Source: Candidatus Rifleibacteriota bacterium
GTDB lineage: Bacteria > Riflebacteria > Ozemobacteria > Ozemobacterales > Ozemobacteraceae
DNA length: 6,880 bases
NCBI GenBank assembly: GCA_017526725.1
Contig: JAFXRA010000308.1
Coordinates: 1-6,880, forward strand
Direction of reading: 5' to 3'
The notes beneath the pieces are model-generated. The model saw nothing but the letters and a program-made list of their open reading frames with translations, was not told the DNA's origin and made no database searches. How positions within the stretch are numbered: position 1 is the first letter of the stretch; the number at the start of each line of letters is the position of its first letter. The position numbers and the translations under genes are program-made. Below are positions 1-3,726 of this stretch, piece after piece.

Positions 1-107
1 ATAAAGTATTATATTTTATAAGGTTACATGTATGTCAATAACATGGAGTAGCGTTCTGCTGCTCCATTTTTTGTTTACTTAACTTTGTATTTTTGGAGGT
101 ATGAGTT
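1..107 (+). promoter_or_regulatory. infC operon leader with possible -10 element
   Basis: This is the AT-rich leader ahead of infC. A TATATT hexamer at 10-15 matches five of six bases of a sigma-70 -10 box; its -35 would lie before the window, so this is only a candidate. Transcripts starting near 20 would cross the terminator hairpin at 43-72 before reaching the infC ribosome binding site (GGAGG, 95-99). Between the terminator and the Shine-Dalgarno only about 22 bases remain, and I see no convincing promoter there. An alternative short stem CATGT (27-31) with ACATG (41-45) would exclude the base of the terminator stem. Leader regulation is an inference; the hairpin may simply end an upstream gene outside the window. 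Confidence 0.35.
43..72 (+). terminator. Intrinsic terminator or attenuator upstream of infC
   Basis: ATGGAGTAGC (43-52) pairs with GCTGCTCCAT (58-67) in a 10-bp stem with one wobble pair. The loop is GTTCT, and a run of six T (67-72) follows. This is a normal rho-independent terminator. It lies only 35 bases before the infC start codon, which makes it either the terminator of an upstream gene or an attenuator in the infC leader. In Bacillus subtilis the infC-rpmI-rplT operon is controlled by an L20-responsive leader terminator, which makes the second reading reasonable but unproven here. Confidence 0.75.
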
Positions 108-110
108 ATT
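95..110 (+). promoter_or_regulatory. infC Shine-Dalgarno and AUU start codon
   Basis: GGAGG at 95-99 lies 8 bases before ATT at 108-110, a proper Shine-Dalgarno spacing. An in-frame TGA at 102-104 blocks any earlier start, and the only other codon between that stop and the ATT is GTT. An ATG at 101-103 sits too close to the Shine-Dalgarno, is in another frame, and opens only a three-codon ORF whose TAA (110-112) overlaps the ATT. AUU and related rare start codons are a known hallmark of infC, because IF3 discriminates against non-standard starts and so limits its own synthesis. Confidence 0.88.
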
Positions 111-626
111 AAAGCGACTGTAAGAATTAATCGTAAGATTAGGGTTCCTCAAGTTCGTCTCGTCGACGAACAGGGTACAATGGTTGGTATCGTTCCGACT
201 AATGATGCTGTTCTAATGGCAGAAGAAAGAGGCTATGATCTCGTAGAGGTTGCCCCGGGTGCAAACCCACCAGTATGCAGACTCATGGATTTTGGTCAGT
301 ATAAGTATGAACTGGCTAAAAAAGCCAAGGACGCAAAGAAGAAACAGAAAGTCATCAAGCTGAAAGAAATAAAAGTCAGACCTAAGACAGATGAAGGCGA
401 TTTACAGACTAAATGTAACGCCATCAAAAAGTTTCTTGATGATGGTGACAAGGTCAAGGTATCTGTAGCTTTCAGGGGCCGTGAAAAAGCTCATATGGAA
501 GTTGGCTATAAAGTAGTCGAAAGAATGAAGGAAATTCTCGGGGAAGATGCAGATATCGAAAGAGACGCAGCCCAAGAAGGCAGCGCTATTACAATGATCC
601 TCTTCAGACAACCGAAGAAAAAATAA
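108..626 (+). CDS. infC: Translation initiation factor IF-3
   Basis: IF3 binds the 30S subunit, prevents early 50S joining and checks initiator tRNA and start codon. From the ATT start the protein has 172 residues, the usual family length. The N domain opens with [18 protein letters not shown] (residues 6-23) and continues to the conserved [15 protein letters not shown] stretch (54-68). A lysine-rich linker (about 70-85) leads to the C domain with the KEIKVRP motif (86-92) and the conserved VAFRGRE. The 24 residues before the first in-frame ATG (180) are clearly family sequence, so the ATG start would give a truncated protein. The AUU start implies autoregulation by IF3 itself. rpmI follows after 22 bases, as in most bacteria. 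Identification is firm; the start is strongly supported by homology, Shine-Dalgarno and the upstream stop. Confidence 0.97.
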   Translation: MKATVRINRKIRVPQVRLVDEQGTMVGIVPTNDAVLMAEERGYDLVEVAPGANPPVCRLMDFGQYKYELAKKAKDAKKKQKVIKLKEIKVRPKTDEGDLQTKCNAIKKFLDDGDKVKVSVAFRGREKAHMEVGYKVVERMKEILGEDADIERDAAQEGSAITMILFRQPKKK

Positions 627-648
627 GATACTGATAGGAGAAAGTATT

Positions 649-846
649 ATGCCAAAGATTAAAACAAACCGTGCAGCTGCAAAGCGCATTAAAAGAACTG
701 GTTCTGGTGCTTTCAGACGTTTCAAAGCATATGGCAAACATATTTTGACCAAGAAGTCCAGCAAACGCAAAAGAGCTTATCGTCAGGGCTTGAATTGTGA
801 TAAGACCAATGAAAAAGCTCTCAAAGTAATGCTTCCATACTCCTAA
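649..846 (+). CDS. rpmI: 50S ribosomal protein L35
   Basis: This encodes a 65-residue, highly basic protein of the large ribosomal subunit, the normal length for bL35. It begins [20 protein letters not shown], the family signature, and has the usual [12 protein letters not shown] basic centre and a KVMLPY C-terminus. AGGAG at 636-640 stands 8 bases before the ATG. It lies between infC and rplT in the classical three-gene operon. A possible 7-bp stem (845-872) begins at its stop codon. In E. coli, L20 represses rpmI translation through mRNA structure; I cannot tell whether that applies here. Confidence 0.97.
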   Translation: MPKIKTNRAAAKRIKRTGSGAFRRFKAYGKHILTKKSSKRKRAYRQGLNCDKTNEKALKVMLPYS

Positions 847-872
847 CCCGGATTATTAAGCAAAACTGGGTT
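845..872 (+). other. Possible stem-loop in the rpmI-rplT spacer
   Basis: AACCCGG (845-851), which overlaps the rpmI stop codon, can pair with CTGGGTT (866-872). This gives a 7-bp stem with one wobble and a 14-base AT-rich loop. No T-run follows, so it is not a terminator. It sits 16 bases before the rplT Shine-Dalgarno (AGGAG, 889-893). It could be an RNA processing or L20-binding structure, or just chance; the evidence is a single predicted stem. Confidence 0.3.
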
Positions 873-902
873 TAAAACAGATAATTACAGGAGAATATAA
901 TC

Positions 903-1256
903 ATGTCTAGATCAAAAAGTTCAAGTAATGCAAGACGTAAAGAACAGAAACTTTTCCGTTTTACCAAGGGTTTCTGGGGTTGTCATAATAATGTAAAGAA
1001 AGTTGCTAAGCAGGCTTTCTTACATGCTTTGACTCACTCTTTAGTAGACCGCCGCAAACGCGCTGGTGAATTCAGATCACTCTGGATTACAAGAATCAAC
1101 GCTGCTTGTCGCGAAAACGAAATGTCATACAGCAATTTCATCAATGGTCTCAAAAAAGCTGGCGTAGAACTTAACAGAAAAGTTCTTGCTGATATAGCTG
1201 TTCGTGACCCCAAAGCTTTTGCTGGTGTCGTTGAAGTCGCTAAAAAAGCACTCTAA
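903..1256 (+). CDS. rplT: 50S ribosomal protein L20
   Basis: L20 is an early assembly protein of the 50S subunit and, in several bacteria, the translational or transcriptional repressor of its own operon. The 117-residue product has the family length. The C-terminal domain is typical, with [20 protein letters not shown], the [25 protein letters not shown] stretch (in two overlapping conserved blocks) and the final [13 protein letters not shown]. The N-terminal rRNA-binding arm is less standard: where many L20s have GYYGARSR followed by an RVAKQA-type segment, this one has [21 protein letters not shown] at 889-893 lies 9 bases before the ATG. A strong terminator follows 12 bases after the stop, so rplT is the last gene of the operon. 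Confidence 0.96.
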   Translation: MSRSKSSSNARRKEQKLFRFTKGFWGCHNNVKKVAKQAFLHALTHSLVDRRKRAGEFRSLWITRINAACRENEMSYSNFINGLKKAGVELNRKVLADIAVRDPKAFAGVVEVAKKAL

Positions 1257-1268
1257 TTAATAATTAGT

Positions 1269-1304
1269 AAAAAAAGGCGAGTTATTGTTAACTCGCCTTT
1301 TTTT
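1269..1304 (+). terminator. Strong intrinsic terminator after rplT
   Basis: GGCGAGTTA (1276-1284) pairs perfectly with TAACTCGCC (1289-1297) around a TTGT loop. Seven A before and seven T after extend the stem and supply the U-tract. It begins 12 bases after the rplT stop and ends the infC-rpmI-rplT operon. The symmetric A and T runs mean it could also work on the opposite strand, though no convergent gene is seen. Confidence 0.95.
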
Positions 1305-1331
1305 ATAGTCATAGATTGCAAAAGCAATAAA

Positions 1332-2189
1332 ATGAAAGAAATAGAATCCCGGAATAATCCAATAATTAAAAGAGCTTTAAAAGCAATAACCGATCCAAAT
1401 AAAGAAAACCTCATTTTTGTTGAGGGTTATAAGCTATTAGGTGAAGCTATAAAATCTGGAGCAAAACCAGAAATTATCTTTGTAACTACAGAGAACAATG
1501 GATTGCTACGCAATCTCTCTTCTTTCCTCAATGCAAAGCATTTCAGCCCCCTCAGTCAGCCCAACGGCTGCCATCTCCCCCAAACCCAAGCTTTTGGGGA
1601 GCATCTTAGTGAAATTACTTATAAGATTAGCAGAGGTTTAATGCGGGAACTCTCTACTGTGCAGACCCCCGGCGAAGTAATAGCTTTTCTAACACCCTTC
1701 CCTGCTCCGCTTTTAGAAGATGTGATAAAGGAATCAGAAATGCTGGTAGTCTTAGACAGACTTCAAGACCCTGGCAACATTGGAACTATCGTGAGAACTT
1801 CTGAAGCTATGGGAGCTTCGGCTATTATTCTTTTAAAAGGCTGCTGTAATCCAAATAATCACAAAATAATCAGGGCCGCCATGGGTTCAAGTTTCAGATT
1901 ACCTATTATTTCAAATATTGATGTACAAAACCTTTTTACAATTTTAAATAAAAACGACTATATGACTATCTGTGCTGACATGAAAGGCACAACTCTTAAA
2001 AACTTTAAATTTGCTAAAAAATCAGCTTTATTCATGGGACAGGAAGGGCAAGGTTTGTCAGATTACATCATTGATAATTGCAAATCAAGGGTGTCCATTC
2101 CAATGTATGGGCAAGTTGAATCACTCAATGTTGCAACTTCAACAGCAATCTGCTTGTATGAATGGGCTCGAGCAAAAATTAAGAATTGA
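1332..2189 (+). CDS. TrmH/SpoU-family RNA 2'-O-methyltransferase
   Basis: This enzyme probably transfers a methyl group from S-adenosylmethionine to a ribose 2'-OH in rRNA. The 285 residues contain an N-terminal substrate-binding domain (MKEIESRNNPIIK, then FVEGYKLLGEA at 29-39) and a C-terminal SPOUT knot domain. All three SpoU motifs are present: the LDRLQDPGNIGTIVRTSEAMG region (141-161), FMGQEGQGLSD (234-244) and IPMYGQVESLNVATSTA (256-272). In Bacillus the SpoU gene ysgA/rlmP, which acts on 23S rRNA, also lies just upstream of pheS, so orthology is plausible but not shown. An unusual segment at about residues 72-92 derives from an inserted palindromic repeat. No clear Shine-Dalgarno precedes the ATG; TATAGT (1304-1309) is a weak -10 candidate and a 5-bp ATTGC/GCAAT hairpin (1315-1328) stands right before the start. 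A short decayed copy of codons around 2001-2035 lies downstream. Confidence 0.92.
   Translation: MKEIESRNNPIIKRALKAITDPNKENLIFVEGYKLLGEAIKSGAKPEIIFVTTENNGLLRNLSSFLNAKHFSPLSQPNGCHLPQTQAFGEHLSEITYKISRGLMRELSTVQTPGEVIAFLTPFPAPLLEDVIKESEMLVVLDRLQDPGNIGTIVRTSEAMGASAIILLKGCCNPNNHKIIRAAMGSSFRLPIISNIDVQNLFTILNKNDYMTICADMKGTTLKNFKFAKKSALFMGQEGQGLSDYIIDNCKSRVSIPMYGQVESLNVATSTAICLYEWARAKIKN
1546..1604 (+). repeat. Palindromic repeat inserted in frame in the methyltransferase gene
   Basis: This stretch is clearly richer in G and C than the gene around it and encodes SPLSQPNGCHLPQ and flanking residues, which do not fit the SpoU family. It holds two hairpins: CAGCC/GGCTG (1557-1570, loop CAAC) and CTCCCC..AAA / TTTTGGGGAG (1575-1601) with one bulged base. 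The order CCCCCTCAGTCAGCC, hairpin, CTCCCCC, hairpin, GGGGAGC is how I remember a dispersed repeat of gut Firmicutes and other genomes, often mis-annotated as peptides of the SPLSQPNGCQLP type. The frame stays open through the insertion, so the methyltransferase may still work with an added surface loop between its two domains. Boundaries are approximate. Confidence 0.7.
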
Positions 2190-2229
2190 GAGCTTCAGAG
2201 CAACAGAGCAATAGAGCGGACAGTTGGAC
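2190..2229 (+). repeat. Degenerate tandem octamer repeat
   Basis: GAGC recurs exactly every 8 bases at 2190, 2198, 2206 and 2214 (GAGCTTCA, GAGCAACA, GAGCAATA, GAGCGGAC). The same period continues with GGAC at 2218 and 2226. The array starts directly after the methyltransferase stop codon. It is a short, imperfect array of the kind that arises by replication slippage, and its last units overlap the left arm of the palindrome that follows. Confidence 0.65.
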
Positions 2230-2337
2230 GTGAGACATCTATTCTCCGCACAAGGCTCGTACACTCAAAGATTATCCGAAGGCAGAAATCTACTGAGACC
2301 GCGGAGGAGAATTGGGTCGAACAAGACAACTGTCCGA
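2215..2337. repeat. Imperfect 120-base palindrome between the methyltransferase gene and pheS
   Basis: CGGACAGTTG (2217-2226) is the exact reverse complement of CAACTGTCCG (2327-2336). Further in, ATTCTCCGC (2241-2249) pairs with GCGGAGGAGAAT (2301-2312) apart from a 3-base bulge. Exactly 14 bases separate the outer and inner arms on each side, so the two halves are in register. A weaker innermost stem (CTC..AGAT with ATCT..GAG) is possible. No ORF lies inside. It could be a MITE-like element with 10-bp terminal inverted repeats or a structured transcript; I cannot tell which. Confidence 0.55.
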
Positions 2338-2377
2338 CTGAATTGTTAGAAGAGTGAGAAAGATTCAAGGTCCTTGA

Positions 2378-2456
2378 AGTCTACATATTTGTCATAAAAA
2401 GTATAGCATATGGGCTTTAGCCCTGAAAGCTATACGTTTATGACAATGGGTAGACT
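2378..2456. repeat. Long four-part hairpin element
   Basis: Four stems nest in register: AGTCTAC (2378-2384) with GTAGACT (2450-2456), TTGTCATAAA (2389-2398) with TTTATGACAA (2437-2446), GTATAGC (2401-2407) with GCTATAC (2429-2435), and GGGC with GCCC (2412-2423, loop TTTA). That is 28 perfect base pairs in 79 bases, separated by small internal loops of 1 to 5 bases. There is no T-run after it, so it is not a terminator, and no ORF inside. It may be a REP/MITE-like repeat or a structured RNA in the pheS leader. A small TTCAAG/CTTGAA hairpin (2364-2378) abuts it on the left. Confidence 0.7.
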
Positions 2457-2479
2457 ACAAAAATAAGGTTGAGCAAGCA

Positions 2480-2489
2480 GACTGTCCGC
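2480..2489. repeat. Third copy of the palindrome arm
   Basis: ACTGTCCGCT (2480-2489) is the exact reverse complement of AGCGGACAGT (2215-2224). It therefore competes with the arm at 2327-2336 for the same partner. Pairing with this copy would enclose both the octamer-flanked palindrome and the long hairpin in one structure of about 275 bases. Confidence 0.5.
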
Positions 2490-2533
2490 TTTAAAAGAAA
2501 TTGAGAGACGAGAAACTCTAAAATTCAATAAAG

Positions 2534-2567
2534 ACTTTAAATTTTTCAAAAAATCAGCTATATTTAT
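2534..2567 (+). pseudogene. Decayed fragment resembling the SpoU methyltransferase gene
   Basis: This stretch matches 2002-2035 of the methyltransferase gene at 29 of 34 positions without gaps, including an exact 11-mer (ACTTTAAATTT) and an exact 12-mer (AAAAAATCAGCT) at the same spacing. Read in the corresponding frame it gives DFKFFKKSAIFID, against NFKFAKKSALFMG in the gene, with mostly conservative changes. A TAA at 2518-2520 interrupts that frame upstream, and no SpoU motif follows. It looks like a leftover of a partial duplication or of a second gene copy. Because both sequences are A/T-rich, chance similarity is not fully excluded. Confidence 0.45.
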
Positions 2568-2574
2568 AGACCCT

Positions 2575-2655
2575 AAGTTACAAGTCTCAAGATTCAAGTT
2601 ACAAGAATTCTTGTGTCTCAATCTTTGGTCTTGTATCTCAATTTATGGTCTTACC
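2575..2655. repeat. Cluster of short direct repeats and a palindrome
   Basis: AAGTTACAAG occurs at 2575-2584 and 2596-2605. ACAAGAATTCTTGT (2601-2614) is a perfect 14-base palindrome flanked by AAGATT and AATCTT, so the region can form a longer hairpin. Two adjacent 20-base units starting at 2616 and 2636 share TCTCAAT and GGTCTT at the same offsets. AAGATTCAAG (2589-2598) also occurs at 2360-2369. No ORF is supported here. Confidence 0.6.
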
Positions 2656-2661
2656 AAAATG

Positions 2662-2696
2662 TATAACTCTGCATTAAGCAGTTTTTAATAAAGGAG
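2662..2696 (+). promoter_or_regulatory. Candidate pheS -10 box, small hairpin and ribosome binding site
   Basis: TATAAC at 2662-2667 matches five of six bases of a -10 box, but no good -35 stands 16-18 bases upstream. CTGC (2669-2672) pairs with GCAG (2678-2681) and is followed by TTTTT (2682-2686), a terminator-like form with only a 4-bp stem. AAGGAG (2691-2696) is a strong Shine-Dalgarno 5 bases before the pheS ATG. The ribosome binding site is secure; the promoter and hairpin are weak candidates. No T-box consensus or Phe-rich leader peptide was found. Confidence 0.4.
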
Positions 2697-2701
2697 CTCA
2701 A

Positions 2702-3715
2702 ATGTCTGAATCACATGAAAATCTGTTGAATCAATTCAGAACCGAAATGGACGCGGTTAAGACAACAGCAGATGTAGAAGCCCTAAGAGTCAAATATTTA
2801 GGCAAAAAGGGCGAAGTTACAGAATTATTAAAAGGTCTTGGCAAACTAAGTATTGAAGAAAAGAAAGCCAAAGGTGCTGCTATAAACCAGGTCAAGACAG
2901 CTATTCAAACTTCTATTGAAGAAAGAATGAAAGAATTAGCACTTAAAGAATTAGATGCCAAGTTAAAAGCAGAAAAACCGGACCATTCAATGCCGGGAAC
3001 CTACCCTACTCTTGGTTCTCTGCACCCAGTAACCCAGGTTGCTAACGAAGTTATCAGTATTTTCCAAGCTATGGGCTTTTTCTTGACTGAAGGTCCTGAA
3101 ATTGAAGAAGAATACTATAATTTCGAAGCTTTGAACGTTCCGGAACACCATCCTGCCAGAGAAATGCAAGATACATTCTATCTTGAATCAGGTCAGCTTT
3201 TGAGAACACAGACTTCTCCAATGCAGGTTAGAACCATGGAAAAGATTGAACCACCTTTAAAGATGGTTGCATTAGGAAAAGTTTACCGCTGCGACTATGA
3301 TATCACTCACAGCCCGATGTTCCATCAGATGGAAGGTTTGGTTGTCGGAGAAAACATCAGTATGAGCGACCTCAAAGGCACTTTGATTTCTTTTGTTAAA
3401 GAAATGTTTGGTAAGAGAGCCTACAGATTCAGAACAAGCTACTTCCCATTTACAGAACCTTCTGCAGAAATGGACATTCAGTGTATTTTCTGCGAAGGCA
3501 AAGGCTGCAAAGTCTGCAAAGGAACAGGCTGGATGGAAATTCTAGGCTGTGGTATGGTAAACCCCAAAGTTTTTGAAGCCGTTAAATATGATACTGAAAA
3601 ATATACTGGTTTTGCCTTTGGAATGGGCATTGAACGTATTGCAATGCTTCGTTACGGTATTAACGACATCAGATTGCTGTTCAATTCCGACACAAGATTC
3701 TTGAAACAATTCTGA
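2702..3715 (+). CDS. pheS: Phenylalanyl-tRNA synthetase alpha subunit
   Basis: PheS is the catalytic subunit of the (alpha-beta)2 enzyme that charges tRNA-Phe in the cytoplasm. The 337 residues match the usual bacterial length. Residues 1-95 form the N-terminal coiled coil (with VKYLGKKGEVTELL, 30-43) that contacts tRNA. The class II core follows: GPEIEEEYYNFEALNVPEHHPAR (in two conserved blocks, 131-153), RTQTSPMQVRTM (168-179), VYRCDYDITHSPMFHQMEGL (194-213) as motif 2, the EPSAEMD stretch (252-258), and GFAFGMGIERIAMLRYGI (303-320) as motif 3. A CxxC-x4-CxxC cluster (C261, C264, C269, C272) lies just before WMEILGCGMVNP; E. coli lacks it, but similar clusters occur in other phyla, and it probably binds zinc. 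Its TGA overlaps the pheT Shine-Dalgarno, indicating coupled translation. Confidence 0.98.
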   Translation: MSESHENLLNQFRTEMDAVKTTADVEALRVKYLGKKGEVTELLKGLGKLSIEEKKAKGAAINQVKTAIQTSIEERMKELALKELDAKLKAEKPDHSMPGTYPTLGSLHPVTQVANEVISIFQAMGFFLTEGPEIEEEYYNFEALNVPEHHPAREMQDTFYLESGQLLRTQTSPMQVRTMEKIEPPLKMVALGKVYRCDYDITHSPMFHQMEGLVVGENISMSDLKGTLISFVKEMFGKRAYRFRTSYFPFTEPSAEMDIQCIFCEGKGCKVCKGTGWMEILGCGMVNPKVFEAVKYDTEKYTGFAFGMGIERIAMLRYGINDIRLLFNSDTRFLKQF

Positions 3716-3726
3716 GGTGAAACGAA

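Noticed and set aside
180..626. infC starting at the first in-frame ATG (180)
   Set aside because: It would remove 24 residues including the conserved [13 protein letters not shown] segment, and has no Shine-Dalgarno. The ATT at 108 has a perfect one.
402..770. Minus-strand ORF across infC and rpmI
   Set aside because: It is antisense to two firmly identified genes and resembles no known protein; other minus-strand ORFs inside pheS and pheT were rejected for the same reason.
2011..2214. Plus-strand ORF overlapping the 3' end of the methyltransferase gene
   Set aside because: It is an alternative frame over the SPOUT motifs, with a repeat-derived tail and no ribosome binding site.
2430..2621. 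Minus-strand ORF in the gap before pheS
   Set aside because: It runs through hairpin arms and short repeats, has low-complexity composition and no recognisable domain or start signal.
2190..2655. CRISPR array or small insertion sequence
   Set aside because: Repeats are of several unrelated types and lengths without regular spacers, and there is no cas gene or transposase ORF.
2645..2677. Phe leader peptide for attenuation of pheST
   Set aside because: The only nearby small ORF reads MVLPKCITLH, has no phenylalanine and no Shine-Dalgarno.
2190..2700. T-box riboswitch or tRNA gene upstream of pheS
   Set aside because: The T-box consensus (AGGGTGGAACCGCG-like) and a specifier loop are absent, and no cloverleaf with a TTCRANY T-arm can be found. 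GACCGCGGAGG near 2298 is only a superficial resemblance.
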